Part shown: positions 1 to 15,134 of the stretch, piece by piece | Layout: each line of letters starts with the position of its first letter | How positions within the stretch are numbered: position 1 is the first letter of the stretch | Assembly (NCBI GenBank): GCA_013365325.1 | Contig: JABVXV010000031.1 | Location: 347,185-411,184 of the forward strand | Source of the DNA: Dipetalonema caudispina | Taxonomy: Eukaryota; Nematoda; Chromadorea; Rhabditida; Onchocercidae | DNA length: 64,000 bases | Direction: 5' to 3' | Notes under the pieces: model-generated | The model's database searches: none | What the model was told of the DNA's origin: nothing | The model's input: the letters and a program-made list of their open reading frames with translations, nothing else | Translations under genes and position numbers: made by a program

Positions 1-3000
1 TATGTGGATTGCATTGTTTGTTGTAAAGCGAATTGCTGTATTTCAACGACCCTTGTAATTTGTTTAACTTTGTTCAAGTAATTAGATTTGAATGATTTGG
101 AGTATAATATTTTATCTTTGATTTCTCTTATTAATTGCTTAACTTATTTAGTTACTTCAGCATTCGACTCTACCTGCCAAGATCGGTTAATCGTTCAAGT
201 CATCTGTTGGCATGTGTCTTTTCTTTTCCAATTTTAATTTTACCTATCTGCACCGCCACACTCGTAATGATGGTAATGGTAGTGGTGGCGGTGACGAACA
301 GCAATCAGGATTAGTACTTTCGTGGAAATGAGGTTACATGGAGGTCGGTCAGCATCACTTCTATGAATGTGGATGCATCCGTCATGTCTGTCCAACCTTC
401 TGGATTGTAACCACCGCCATTTCTCGGAATCGCCCTTCCTGCTCGCTTTCCGTATGTTGCTGCTTTCTCTCTTCTCACGGTTTCTACTCTTTTCAACCAT
501 ATCACTTCCACTAATGTACTCCTTGCTTAGTCAATTTTCAGGATTATCCCATCAGGATATTTACGCTTCCTTCCTTCTTTCCTTATCTTTCTCTCTGTTA
601 TCTCCGCTGTGTTGTTTTTTTAATGGCGGTAAATGTAAACTTTCACAAACCAAATAATGCTGCCTAAAATCTATCACTAAACTACTTCAAATCATTCTTT
701 TATTTTAAAAGGTATCTTCTCAGTTGGAGTCTTATGAATCAGATTGAATGAAATTGTAAGCTTCTTATAAATTTAACAAGAAATGAAGCCTCAAAACTTT
801 GACCACATAATTTTTAAGCAAGAAATATTCATTAGTTCTTTAAGTAATGCTTTCTTTAAGTGAGTTAACTAAGGAAAATTATTGCTTCCGTAGGCTTATC
901 TATACTTTTTTGATTTCCTGAATAGGAAATCCAGTAACTTTATTTACTAAAAATTATTTCTTTAATTTTTATAAAATGGTACTCTGCATTTTACGTTTCA
1001 TGTCGTTTCTATCCCTTGAAGAGAGATTTTAAAAGCTATGAATACTGAATCAATTTTAACCTTTTACGATTTAGCAACTGCCATCTCCTTTGGCTAATAA
1101 ATATCTTTCTACTGTAATTGGAGTGGACAATGTGAGATATGAACTTCTCTTTTCTACTGTTTTTTTTTATTTTAAAGCTTTGTTCTCACTCAAACAACTT
1201 TACTTTACTTGAAATTTAATTGAAACATTTAATTGTGAAAATACGTTTATTTCAATTTGAAAAGATTATTATCCTTCAGCTGCAAAAATAAGATTTTAAG
1301 CAAAAAGTGCAGGGTTAAGGATTTGCATTCCATATAACCCCAAAAGGATTCACCTCTTCCCAGTTATAGATGAGGTGGATGAATAAGTAGGTCGTCCACG
1401 GTGCCTTCCACAGGGGCACGACACCACCTGACCCGACCCACTTTCGAGCATTACATTATCGCCCTACATCTTCAGGGACGCAACAATTGCAGGGTATCTA
1501 TTTTTCGAAATGGGTTGCGCATCGAATTTTGCGAACCTCTTCAATAAGGGTCTATATGCATATTTTCGAAGACATCCATTTGTTGCCAGGTAAAGAATGT
1601 CCGTTGGTCAGCAGATTGGGAGGAGTCATGATACTAAAGGTAATAGGTCGATGGGACTGGTGGAGGTCGACAGTTGTTATCTTCTGCCGATTATATAATC
1701 AAATAAATATATGTGTACGACCTCAATTTTTTCGCACATGCAATTGAATTTTTATTCACACTCTCAGACGCAACATTTCATCCATTACCTTCATTTTGTT
1801 ATCGTAACCGAATCAGTCCTGAATAAGTCGGTGATTCGATCCGATCTGATCTCTAGTTGAGATGCTGGATCAATAGATGATTTCTTGAAGTCTCGTCTGA
1901 AGTAGCACCTTTCCAAATTGTGTTGACCTACCGTAGGCAGTGACCTCTTTTTTTTTCCGCTCCCTACTTCTTCCTTTTCTTTCAATCCCTTTCAAGGTCC
2001 AGCACCTGGAAAAGTGGAAATAGTGGACGCGAGATATTACTTCTTTGCATATCCTCTATCCCATGGCGCACTTTTTAATTAGGAGAGAGAGCTCTACCGT
2101 GTTTCACAACACAAGATTTATTAAGAATTCGAAAAACACAGTAACAGCGAGATGGAAACAAAAAGAAGGGTCTCGGGATATGTTGGTCACCCAATTTCCA
2201 CGATCGTAGCGGGCTCCACGCATACCTCCACCCCTTCCCTAAATCAATGTTACGCACCCCATTCTGCATACCCTTCTGACCTCCCCTTCCCCTATCTAAC
2301 ACTCCTCTTCGCATCCTTTGAGCCCGATTGCGCCATATCACGGTCGGCCTACATATCTTCCCCACCGCTGTCCTCGGGAAGGACCAGCCAGCCACGATCG
2401 GCCCTTTCTGATGATGGTGACAACAATGGACAACTCCACCTGTCTCGTCATGTTACCGCTCCAGATGCCTACTTCCCCTCCCTCTTCTCCCCCGTGGATG
2501 CAAACGACCGCCTCCAGATTGTGTCAGACCACAAAATTATATGCCTATCATCACTGACAAAATTTCTTTTTTTCCCTTGGAAAATTCGTCCAGAGCGTTC
2601 ATCTTTGCAAATATGACCCCCAAACCTTCCGTACATATTTAGACGTATTGTATCCGTTCAACTTTGTATCACTCTCTTCCTAAAAGTATGCTTCGAATCC
2701 CATTACTTATAAACTTTATCAAAATCTAACTCCTCTGCTTTCAAATTTTTTGTTCAATTTTTTTTACTCCACAAACTATTTCTATTCTAACCAAAGTGGT
2801 GAATTGATACATATAACTACCGACAGATTGAATAAAAAAAAACCGGAGTTTTTAAGTTAGCTAGATCTAAAATCTCCAAGTTGGCAGATACATTAGAACC
2901 CATTACTGCCATATTCACGAATATTTCCCGTAGAATTCAAAATTTCAGCAGAAGGTTTAGATATTGAATCTGCGCAATATTTGAATATTGAATCTGGGCA

Positions 3001-3802
3001 ACACTTTTCTTCTTTTTACTTTCGAGCGGGAAGTTTAAATGTGTTTCCATTAGCTTGAATAGTTTTTTCATGATAAATTATTGCGAACGATAACAAAACT
3101 GTTTGAAAAATTGGTATTGAAATTGATTAATATTGAATTAATAATTGAAACGAGTTGAAAACTTTGTAAGTTTGAAACAGCATCCGTCTCAAAAAACTTT
3201 CTAGCAAGAAATTTTGACTTCTTAATGAAGAAAGATTAACTGTTGAGGATTTTTGATAATTTGAAGTGAAAAAAAAAGTGCCTACAAATATAAGCCTTCT
3301 AAAATTCAACTTCATTCTGCATTGTTTTATTCTCGTTTTTACTGATTTTCATTAGTAGAAAAAACAACTTCTTTTTCCAATTCTGTATTTGTAAGTCTTA
3401 TCATATGTTACAATTGTTAAATTTAAAATTAAAAATTAGGTTTATAAGATTACTGTATTAAAATTGAACTGCGTGACGATGTATTATTTATTTGATTACG
3501 AATATCATCAAAATTTTGATACATTATTCATCAAAATTTTGGTATCCTGGATATTCGAGTATTGTATTTTTTTCAATGAAAATCCGGTGGCACAGTGTTT
3601 CCGGCAAATGATCCAGGTGGCAAAGCAAGGAATACTTTTTGGTTTGACGAGTCTATTGTTAGGGAGAAAATGATCGAAATACCAATTTTTCTGTTAAACG
3701 TGTCCTTTTGATATTCATCTCCTTTTGTTTCCACATGAAAAAAGAAATTGAGTTTCAATGAAAATCATTGCGACTAATATTCTAATCTATTCAAATTATA
3801 GG
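1..3802. other. Left-end region without a recognisable gene
   Basis: No open reading frame here has exon-like structure or a recognisable domain. Most of it is AT-rich, but three patches are clearly richer in G and C: about 370-500, 1370-1460 and 2150-2560. The last is pyrimidine-rich and carries overlapping open frames of 154 and 79 codons that resemble no family I know. Because the nuclear receptor gene begins just downstream on the plus strand, the region probably holds its promoter and perhaps non-coding or coding 5' exons. That is inferred from position only. Confidence 0.5.
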
Positions 3803-3864
3803 CCAAAGGAAAGTGGTCAGGTGCTGAGGAGGGAAGAAGTGAGGATAGGTCCGTTGGTGAAGTC

Positions 3865-6800
3865 ATGAGTACAGAGCCGACATCAGCGTTCCGATCTCCT
3901 GTCATCACCTCATCCACATCCGCCAGAGTAACTCATCCTATTATTGTACATCCTCAACCCATCAAGTAAGTATCTGATCAGCAGTCATCAGGATAATGAT
4001 TAGCCGAGAGTTTCAACATATAAATATGCTACTATCTTTGATGAGCTGCGATACATGCCGCACGTTGTCTTTTGGAAGATGTGAAAAATGTAAAGGTTAT
4101 TCAGATTTTTTATTACTTTCAGTTTGCTTCATTACTTACTTTTTCTTTTATTATGAGTTCATGCTGTTTTGTGATATTTCAGACCCTACTCGCATACCGC
4201 AGCTACCGACCCATTCACCTTGTACAGTTACTACTTAACACAAATGGGTCATGGTTTTGATCTGCACCAGTTAGCACAGATCACCAGACCACCCATTCTT
4301 TCCAGCTCACATTCGCTGTCTCCAAGCACAGCTTTAATCAGTAATTCGGTTACCCCTACTACTGCAAGCAATCGGATTGGTTGGGATCCAGAAACGAGTA
4401 AAACGATTCGGAAAGAGCAATGCAGGTTTGTTACATTTAACTTGAACTTTGAATTTTTTCAAATTACAGGAAATTATTCCAAGCTAACATAATTTGAAAC
4501 GAAGCGTCATAATCTCGATTCTTCTTTCAGTTTTGTTCACAACGATAATTTTTAACATTCTTATCAAAAAAAGATCTTTATTGCAAATTTTGCAGAAAAA
4601 ATTAGTGACTGTCTTGCTGAGGAAATCCGATCTCCTTAGCATACCACTATTTTCATCATTTGTCAGAATTTCGATTCACTGAAATCATGAAAAATGAGGA
4701 AGATCTTAGCTAGCAACTATGTTCCGTCGAATTTCCTTATTTAATCATGAGCTGACCAAGTTGTAGTTTCTATTCCGCGCTTAGTAATTTAACTAATAAT
4801 TAACATTTTCTAATACAGTAATTTTAAACTGATATATTTTCTCTGTATTTGTGTTCTGATATCATTCATCATAAAGAGTTTTGTGATAGGTAGGTGTCAT
4901 GAATAATAGCTGGTCTAGTTTGAAAAAGACAACATTAGATAATTTATTCTCGAGGAAGAAATGAGGAAGATGACCTTGGCAAAGCCAGGGAGTCTTGTAT
5001 GTCCTTGTACTGTCGCGACAACGCTTGGGTCTCTAGATCACTCAACTCAATCTGTTTTTAAATACACCGAAAACTTGTTTTGAAAGGACAGCAAGGACAA
5101 AAGTACTGAAAGAGAAGAGTATAGTGGAAAATTAAGCACCTATACGTTGACCTGGAACGGCATTTTGTAATTCTAGATTTCTGGATGTTATCTGTCCAGT
5201 GAAAACTGTTCTCATCATTCTCAAAATTTAAATTTTGACAATTTGGCCATTGAATTCGACATTTCATTATATTCATTATGTGGTGTTTGTCTATTAAAAG
5301 TGCAATGGAATTTTCAAATTTTGAACTGTAGGAACGTTTTGAAGTGAATGAATCAGTTTTAATGCATTTTTCAAACAGTAGGGATAAACAGCGCAGTTTT
5401 ATACATATTCGAAAAATATTTTAAGCATATTTTTGTGCAACCTTGATTACCTGATTTTTTTGTAATTTTTGTAATTACACATCAATTCTGTAGTTGCAAG
5501 CTGTGAAATTAAGTAGTAATAGCTAAATCTGAGGTCGCTAATCTAACCTTGATAAGTGCTATATTCTGATAATATTGATAACTGCGATGATGCCTGAACT
5601 ATATATCCAATTTTCGGTTTAGTTTTCGAAATTATTTTTACAGACTATCTAGTCCAAAAGTTTTTCGTGTATTACAGAATTACAAGGGGTATGTTGATAA
5701 CTCCGGGAAATGAAATTTGAAAAAATTTTAAGCCCTGATTCACCCCAAAGTGTGGAGACGTCATGCTCAAGAACGTCGCAATCTAGTACGTCACAAAAGG
5801 ATCGTATAACAACAACAGCAACAGCTGGATCTGATCGCAGCTCCGATAAATTCTCCTGGTTGAGCCATTACAGCGTGGAACCAAATACAGCCGTCGTGAG
5901 CTCCAATATGAGCAGTCCATCGTTAACATCAGGTTTACAATGTACCAAGTCAAATTTCTACCGCTATCGTATTTACGATGGCTTGCCTTACTTTGGTTAT
6001 TTGTATTTCAAAAAATTGGACATTATGGATAATTTCAAATTTTCAAATTTTTTCCGTCATTTTTTTTAAAACTAATTTTATTTACGGTGAACGTTGGACA
6101 GCAAGCAATTGTTACGAGATATAGTACTTCCCAATATTATAGGGATTCTATGCTTGTTATATTGGCAAATGATCACTTCCGAAAAAACTTTTCATTAATG
6201 AGATATTAAAGTTTTGATTGAATTTTGTCTGAAAATTTTACGTATGAAGTGTAGACAGTGGCAAACGGCAGTAACTTTCTTTATCATCCTGGCATGAGCC
6301 AGAACTAATTGGTAAGCTGTGATTCGAATTCCATTCAATATTTTATTTCATTAAAATCTATAATTAATATTAAAAAATTCTTTAGCTCAATCAAATGGCT
6401 CAGAAACGACGTACACGTGGAATGGACGAACAGATGGTCATCGTTCAGGAGAGTTTACTGCAGCGCTTATGACCGACTACTTGGACGACAACCCATTATT
6501 GTGCGCTATTTGTGCCGATAAATCATCAGGACTACATTACGGCATTTACACATGCGAAGGGTAAGCATTTCTGATCTGTCAGCAGCTATTTCCATAAATC
6601 AAAATCATAACAATAAGATTTCGAGCATTGTTGTAAGAGTGAGATTCAAAGGAGAGACCAATAGACTAATTAATAAATAACAATTATAATGATGTCAGTA
6701 GAATAGGAAGAAAATCCTGCCTGCTGTTGATTTCCTCGCATATATAATTATAAATTATACATTTAAAGAATTTATTGTTTGCATTTTAAATAAACATCAG

Positions 6801-9800
6801 CGGATAACTAGTATTGCTAAATTTGTTATTTTCAGTTTAATCATTTTGCTACAAAAATGTTGAAATCATAAGACTTGAAAATATTCGGGATTTCAAGTAA
6901 ATAATCTGTGAGTGAAAAAAAGTAAAAAGCCTATTCATTGTCATACAGTTCTCGCAAACACAAACTTTTTGCAACTTCAAAAGGAAATTTGAGTAAACAT
7001 TGGAATATATTTGTGACTTATAGAAACAATTTAGCCTTCATGATATGAAGAAATTGATTTGTTCAATGAATTTTTATGTAATAGTGGCAGATGTCTGAAA
7101 CAAATCTGCCATATGTCGGTGTTTGGTCACTGTGCTCACCATGAGCAACAGTTATTTGAAATGATGTCCACCTCTGCTTTCAACGAGTGTCTGATTTATA
7201 GAAGTCCTTATAGCTGTAGTAATTATTATTATTATTAATACTGCAGTCGTAATTGATAGTGATAGTGATAATAACAGTAATAATAGTTGTAGGAATTGAT
7301 ACAATGCTTGTAAAGAAAAGCGTAGCCTAATATAAAAACTGATTTGTATGAAATAGGTTATAAGGTTCTTCCTTCTTCCTTCTTCCTTCTTCATGTTATT
7401 CATCTTCCTCTACCTTTTTGAGGCCATCACCCTACAAACAAATTATTTTTGTGTCCGCTTTTTTTATGCATTGAAATGCTGAAAGGTTTATAGGATGGTA
7501 GTTCATGGTGCGATAAAACCAGGCATTTGTTCACTCTTTCAAGGTGTGATTTGAATTAAGGTCAGTAAATATAGACATATATTGGTGAATTTCATTTACT
7601 GTCGAGAATGACCGTCGTCATTCAATACTATTACACGAGAATTCACTTGTTTGTCAACATTTTTCGTTTATTCCAAAGATACATATTTGAGTTTAATAAA
7701 AATTTTTGAAGTCTTATCGATGATTTACTTTTTATTTCAATATTTTCCATCCCCAGAACTCATCACTTACCTAACCGTCATTTACGCTTCATTGACAAGA
7801 TCTACTGAACTTTTCGTGTTCTACTTCTATTTTCCTTCTTCTGCAATAGCGTTTTACTGTATGATTAGAAAAAATGAATCAGTGATCGTAATCAAACCTC
7901 TGTAAAGGTGTGGAATCCTTTAATTAACGTATACTCATTTATTTAGCGGCATTAGCTAGCATTACACGCGTAATGAATACTCCGTTAGTTGTTATATGCG
8001 TGATGCCTGTCGGAAAAGACTTTTGAAAAATTGCAAAATTAGTTGGAATTTTTCAGTTCGCTAATTCGATTCCTTTAGTATCCTGAAATGTATCCATAAA
8101 TTTCCACCTTTATCAAATCAAGTCAAATCTAAAAAATCTACTTATGGATTGCAACTAAGAAAGACTTATACACGGGTATCGCAATATTGTTAATCAGTTT
8201 ACAATTGTTTTGTCGGAAAAGAATTATGCTTAATCAGTATTGTGTCAATCCAGATAGGCTTTACGGATTACATTCATTGTCTTTTATTACTGGACTTCTA
8301 AGCCTCAATAGTTACCTGCTTATCTCCTCCTCTACATCTCGGCTTAACCATTCTAAGATTCCTTCACAAGCAGTAGGACAGGGCGGAAAAAAAGCAGTCA
8401 ACTATAACCTATACGAAAAATAAGTGCAGGAGGAGTATTGCATGAGATTATCGTACATTACAAATGAGCTCATTTTGGGATAAATGAGTGGTACTACTAT
8501 TATAATAGGCCAGATTGCGAATAATTTAGAAGTAAAACTCATTCTCATTCTGTGCGAAGTGCCTTATACTGTGTAAATTAGCCTTAAACTTAACTCAGAA
8601 TAATAGACAAATCATTCGACGAATGATTAACAAGTCACTTAATGACCATGTAACCTTCATTCGTTGCATGCTCATTAAGTAATTTGGTAAATTGGACAGT
8701 ATCGCTTTAGTTTATAATAGGAATGTAAGTAGTAAATAATCAAGAATTCATTCTAGCAACAAGCAATAAAAAAATCAATATGCTAAGAGAATATTAATGG
8801 AATAACAGGTCAATATTTAACCTTGATCAGGAATGCTATTGAGCTATTAATGGACTTTATGTGCAACGTTGAAGCGTTTTGAATTTAACCAAATAAAGCA
8901 AATAAAGACTAAGAACCAAGATAAAATTGAAATATTCTCAATTACTACTAAAATAGGTTTTTTTAATGGCTCATTAACCCGACCAATATTTTCCCGCTTC
9001 CTTCTTTCGCTAATTGTTATTATGTATTCAATTTTTTCGGCATATTTCGCATGTAAATACGATGGCATCTCTCAGAAAACAATCGTCAGGAAGATATGAA
9101 TAATCTAATTTCCCATTCTATGATAATCCTTGGGTGTTTGGGCATTTATCAGAAAATACATGCTAGAAAAATTGTAGTATGGTAGAGGTAAGGACTCGTC
9201 GCATGGTATTACGATATACAAATGTTGCGTTTAGAATTCCATCCATATTTCACAGTCTAGTAAAATACAAATTCGAGGCTCTTCTTAGAATACTTATCGA
9301 TGGTTGAGAAATCAGCAAAGAAATGAAATGATGTAAAAAGCGGTAGTAGAAATACTTATATGAATGCATTCAAAAGTAAAATATGAAATGATTGCTTCTG
9401 TGTTATTACGATATCTCATGTAAAAATTCACTTAAATATACCTCGTTTAGAATAACACTCAGAATAGACACTTTAAGTTGCACAGAACGACCTAAAATGT
9501 ATTGGTGCTGACCCATTTCATCGGAGTCATTTCCTCTTTAGATGCCCTATAAAACTGGTCACCACGGCACCTCACTCACCGAATCACTCCTTACCACTGC
9601 TTATTTTTGTACCGGTACCCATCATTCAAAGCATTTACCTTACATTTACCGTTCTGTCCGATAATACCCCATGAACCGTCGAAAAATATACAGTAATCGA
9701 ACAGTGTTATTGTTCAACAAAACTTAGGACAACTATGAATAAATTAATAGATGTTTGCTTTCAACATGTTTACTTATATATTCTCATGGAAATGTATTCA

Positions 9801-12800
9801 CCGATGAATTTTCTTTCCGTCATTTTCGTTTTCAAGACTGATTGGAGAAAAGTTTTGCAGAGAAAATTCTGTTTTAAGCTATGCATATGATAATAAGTCT
9901 TTAGCAAATGAAAGAAGTTTAACTTTTAGGTGCAAAGGTTTTTTCAAGAGAACGGTGCAAAACAAACGTGTGTATACATGTGTTAGTGGTACCGGAAGTT
10001 GCCCGATGACCAAGGAACAAAGGAATCGATGTCAATTTTGCCGATTTCAAAAATGTTTACAACAGGGTATGGTCCTTGAAGGTTAGAATTTCCGATATTT
10101 CATCATTTACTCAAATAATAAAATAATCGGATAATTGTTATAGATAATTATCTATCTTTTACATTTTCAATATTCTGTGACAAAGCGATTAAAGGAAACG
10201 AAACCAAAAATATCACTTCTTTAACACATTGCTGAGATATCTAAAAAACATTAATTAGATCTTAATTGAAGCGGTACGGGAAGATCGAATGCCTGGTGGT
10301 AGGAACGGAAGCGCTATTTACAATCTTTACAAATTGAAGTACAAGAAGACAAGACGTTTACAAGCTCTGTGTGAAAGTATCTTACGAGAAAATGCTCCAC
10401 ATTGCGGTACCCCACTCGGTACTTCTGGTACCACTTCAAGAGGTACACCTCCAGAACAACGAACAATGGGACATACACCGTTGCAAAGCCCACCACTGGG
10501 TACATCAGCATCCGATATACATCCCAGTACCGAACCTCTTAATTTATCAGCTAAAGAAGGTGTTACCAGAAATGAAGAAATACCGCCAACAAGTGGTTGT
10601 AGTAGTAGGATAGCCGTTCAGTTTGCCTTCAGCAGATCTCCTCTTCCTACTCATAACAAGAATCTCATACAGGTAGCAGTTGAATTTGTAATTTTTTATT
10701 GATTCCGAGAATTGTGTCGATGCTTGTGTTTCATTTTATTCCGACCAATCAGCAAATGGAATGAGATGTTAATCATAGAGGCGGCGATTGACTTTTGAGT
10801 AATGACAGTCTCTGATTTTATCGTTTGTTTCTTTTACAGGTATAATCGGAGCTATTCGCTTAGATTGTAGGATAAATTTACTTGAATCCGAGAGGAATAT
10901 AAAAAGGAATAGCTTTGACTTGAAGAATTATCAGTATCATCGTAATTTATTCTCACACAATTTCGTGTAATGGTTAAGAAACAATCTAATGACTTCCATT
11001 GAATTCCCCAGTACATCTTGCATTTAATTAAATCAATCCTTAGTATGTTAATTAAATATAGATCAAAGGGTTATAATGCTTTGTACTAACCTAAGATAAA
11101 AGATTGATTTTATCCATTATCGATCTAACCCATGTTTTATATCTTTCTTGAACAAATTGTTCTTAGCCATCGAAGGTTTTCGACGAATATATTTTTGTGA
11201 TAGTTAGATGATCACCAAAATGATGTCGATTTTTGATCAATGATATTTATGTAGACTTTATTCTATGAATGATTGCATGACTGGCAATAATTTTTCAGAT
11301 TTCTTTGGGACTAATTTTTACCTTTCAATTTATTTTCACAAAAACCACTTATATAAGCTCTTAAAAATTATTTTGTGGTGAGATCTGTTATGAGTCAATT
11401 AATTATAACAAAGCTCTCTGAGACAATCTAACATGATAATTTCCTTAGCATAGTCTTCGACGACCCCTAAACCTTATAAATATTTACTTCGATTAAAATG
11501 CTAATGCTCCTAAAAGATACCTTGTAGTTATTAGTAACTAAGTAAATAAATTTTCACACGATACAATGAATGAAAATCTTTAAATATTCTTACTAATTCA
11601 TTTTGTTAATAAAATGTCAAAGATTGCTTGCGGATCATTAAGATCTGTTGATGTTACGAGAAATCCATAGCAGAACCATCCTATCTCTTTTCTTGATTTC
11701 TAACAGCAAAATCTAATATATAAATATCAATTTACCCAATATTGATTGGATTCCCTAAAAGTTGAGTTGCTATTGCCCTTCATTTAATGTCTACAATCCG
11801 TTTTGCCCTAATTTGAATTACCATTTCAAACATTCTCACGTGGAATTCTTGGTTTCAGCTTTATTAGCAAAGGAATATGAAAAGATATATGGATTTAGCC
11901 GTAAATTTAAAACTTTATAAGGTTTCCAAAACTTTTTTTTTTGAGTGATACAAAGTATGATTGAAAATTGGTAATATAATACCTCTGATATCTTAATTAC
12001 CGCCTTCACACTTCTCATTGTTATTTCTTCAGTTTTTAGAATGTGTTACATTTCTTCAATTCTATCACCATTCGGCTAATTCTCAAATTTTAAAGTGTTG
12101 TAATCTCTTTCACTCAATATCCAAATGAGAAATCTTTGCTTTTAATAATCCATTCGTCACTCCTGAAATTATATCGTACATTTTTGCTTACGTGAAGATG
12201 CGACCGAATGAAATTAACAGTTCGTCTGATGGCGATATAACTTCTTCTCAAGTGAAGTAATTAGTTCAATTATTCTACCAAAGGTATTTGTCAGCTATGT
12301 GAGTGCTTTCTGCTACTGTTTGGATCTGTTTGCTCACTTTTGAATTTAAAAAAAGAAAAAAGACAAAATTCAATTTTTCGGAAATGATCATTGGATGCTT
12401 CTTGTGTTATTTTTAATCCCGCTTTCCAGAAAATTCAATTCAAAATGTGTTCGCACAGTATTCGTAATAGTTTCACTTCAGTTAAAATTCCTCGAGAATG
12501 GCAGTGATTTTGTAGATCTGATCAATCCTTTTTCTTAGATGTCGAAAAAAAATACCTTTTTTCTTCCAGGAATTGATTGAAATAGATCATATCGAAAAAC
12601 TAATCAATCTAAAAGGTTTGCGGATAACGCAACAATTGGGATCACGTAGCAATGATCCGACGATTCCCGCATGTCAGAGGTTGTCAAGGATCGGTGATGA
12701 AATCGTTGAACAATTGGTGGAATGGACCAAGATGTTACCTTTCTATCACGAATTACCCGTAGAAGTACACACTCATTTGCTGACCCAACGATGGGCCGAG

Positions 12801-14733
12801 CTGGTCTGCAATTCGTTTTGCTTACTAAATCTGTAATATATTTACGATCATTTTGCTTTTTTTTTTGTTTAACTTAGATCATAAATTTCAGGTACTGTTA
12901 TCAGCTTGTTTTTATGCTGCTTCAACGAGATCTTCCAATCAAGATAGTTTGCCGGTCAGTTCAACAACAACTGATGATAGCGAAGAAGTATCTTTCTTTG
13001 ATTCCTCAGTCAATCTTCAACTGCTTCAGAAACGATTGTGTGCCGTCATGGGAAAGCATATACCGCTGGAACATGTTAACAAGTTCGTTTATCTTTGTGA
13101 AATCAAAAAATATAAAACTTTGGTCAACAGATTTTATTTTGGACGCAGATTGTGCGTTTTTGTTGTAAAGGATGTGATTTAAGCCAAGCTTGGAAGGATA
13201 AGACATAATGAAAGTTCGGTTAATAGAAATTGATATTGCAGTATTTGAAATAATAGAGATGACTGAATAGTAATTGTTATCTTTACAATATCATTTTTGC
13301 CAAGTATCAGTTTTCTCACTATATTTTAGGGAAGCCTCACCTCTGGTTGAAAAATTTACAGCGTTACTGCATTCATTCAGTCGTTTGAAAATTACCTTGG
13401 AAGCATACGTTTGCCTAAAAGCTATCACTCTACTACACTATACACCTCACAGTTGTGGTTTGTTATATTTAAATGATTCAGATTCTAATATTTCATATAT
13501 TTTCCAGAATCTAAACAAGCAAATCAAAATAGATTCGTTTTACTAATTCTTAGTTTTGATATTCTAATTTCTGGAAAATTTCTTGTTCTGTAAAAGTGGA
13601 GGTAGGGAAGAACGAGTTCTCATCTCTTTTTTCTGAAAAATAAAGAGAATTTTCATTTCTTTCAAATTTATTCGAAATCTACTTAAAAAATTAGAAAGAT
13701 AGATGTTAACCCAGATTACCTTCTTGAATTATATACATTATATAACATCTGTGAAAGTGTGCTCGAATGAATAAAACGAGGAAAGGGTTAAGAGCTGTAC
13801 TGTTATCTTTTCCATGACACTTTTAACTGAAGAACTTCGGATCGAATTGACCCTATCTTTTTCAAATCTGAACAAAAAAACTCATTCTCTTTTCCACCTT
13901 CTAGGGTTAAACTATTCGTTGTTGTCTTGATGCTTTTACTTGCTAATTTACTTCTAAAAGCTACTGTATAAGAAAGATATTGTCCGTTGTTAATTCATTC
14001 TTTTTGCAAGGTGATAATCTGAGGTTAATATCAAGAAATAAAATGACCACTTGTTTGATTTTCAGATGATATGACATTAACTAATAATTTTTAGATGAAA
14101 TGGCTATTGATGTGAAAGAATCGATGGTACGGAGCGTCTATGTCCGAAAAGTATCTATAATACAGGATCAGTTCGTGAAGGCATTGCAGATACACCTCAG
14201 CCAACATGAAAATGGCGCACGGCTAACTGATATTTTAACATGGTTCATTTTTATTTGTATTAATTACTATTTTATATTGTTTTAATACTCTAAAAATAAA
14301 TTATGGTCATTTCGCTACATGGCAGATGATTATGCAATGGGCACATTTATAGTATTTTTTCAGAAACTTGAAAGAAACAACCTCGATTGATTTTTATAGT
14401 ATAATATACAGTAATGCTTCCATTTGCACACTTAAAACATCTTTTTGATCTGTTCGTGATCAGAATTTCAAATAATCACCCACGAAAATGACATAAACTA
14501 ATAATTTGTCGCTTAATGGTCATTATAGGTTACCAATGCTGCATTCTGCATCATCGGTACTGTTGCATAGCAAAATGTTCTACGTCCCTTTCTTAATTTG
14601 CAAAAATCCACAACCAATCGGTGGTGGAGATCGTGGCGCAGAAATCCGAACAATATTATCACCGTTATCATATCGTCCTTCTGTCACTGTTACTGATGAT
14701 GAAGAAGAATTGAATGCGACAAGCAGCTGTTAG
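3865..14733 (+). CDS. nhr-91: Nuclear hormone receptor, NHR-91 / NR6 (GCNF, DHR4) type
   Basis: Ligand-type transcription factor acting in the nucleus. Eleven coding exons close in phase to 725 aa: 3865-3965, 4183-4425, 5733-5932, 6386-6560, 9930-10081, 10272-10672, 12570-12803, 12892-13082, 13330-13457, 14095-14242, 14529-14733. The DNA-binding domain (about residues 221-295) has two C4 zinc fingers, with P-box context [11 protein letters not shown] and then [16 protein letters not shown]. The DBD is followed by the [10 protein letters not shown] extension typical of the NR6/DHR4 group. A Ser/Thr/Pro-rich N-terminus and hinge flank the DBD. The ligand-binding region runs from about residue 425 ([25 protein letters not shown]) to near the C-terminus, where MFYVPFL may be helix 12. 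Introns of 3.4 and 1.9 kb follow the exons carrying zinc finger 1 and the hinge. The first exon is open upstream of the chosen ATG to a TTATAG acceptor at 3797-3802, so a further 5' exon is possible. The exact orthology to nhr-91 is from memory of the family. Confidence 0.88.
7364..7392. repeat. Short CCTTCTT heptamer repeat
   Basis: About four tandem copies of a ccttctt/cttcctt heptamer inside the 3.4-kb intron of the nuclear receptor gene. A small pyrimidine-rich microsatellite. Confidence 0.7.
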
Positions 14734-15128
14734 AAAAAACCGGCGTAGAAATCCCGCACCATACGGAAAAAATGATCTCTCACAACCGGAAAGTCGAGAA
14801 GTTCTCACTATTTTCCACGGTGCTGATCATATTTTTGGTTATGAACTCAATTATTTAATTGTCGCGTCCCAATTTCATTACACAAGCTTTTCTCCTTTAT
14901 TAATTAATTAATTACTCGCATAGTCTTAGAGACTCGCTCGTTATCTTTTATAAAATTTGATTCACTCAGTTGTATGAAGTGCAATATTCCTGCCTCACAC
15001 TTTGTTTATATTATCATTTTTATCAGTTGTACTTGTCAGTGCCCAAAAAGTCTTTCATAAACGACCTGAGCCCAAATCCATCACTTATTCTGCCAGAAAA
15101 ATCATCTCTCTCCATCTTTCTCCTTGCC

Positions 15129-15134
15129 AATAAA
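15129..15134 (+). terminator. Candidate polyadenylation signal, nuclear receptor gene
   Basis: AATAAA hexamer about 395 nt downstream of the receptor stop codon. It is the first canonical hexamer I noticed on this strand after the stop. Assignment is by position only. Confidence 0.35.

Noticed and set aside
2152..2616. 154-codon plus-strand frame near the left end
   Set aside because: No recognisable domain, Pro/Ser composition follows the local pyrimidine bias, and no splice structure supports it. The island itself is reported as a finding.
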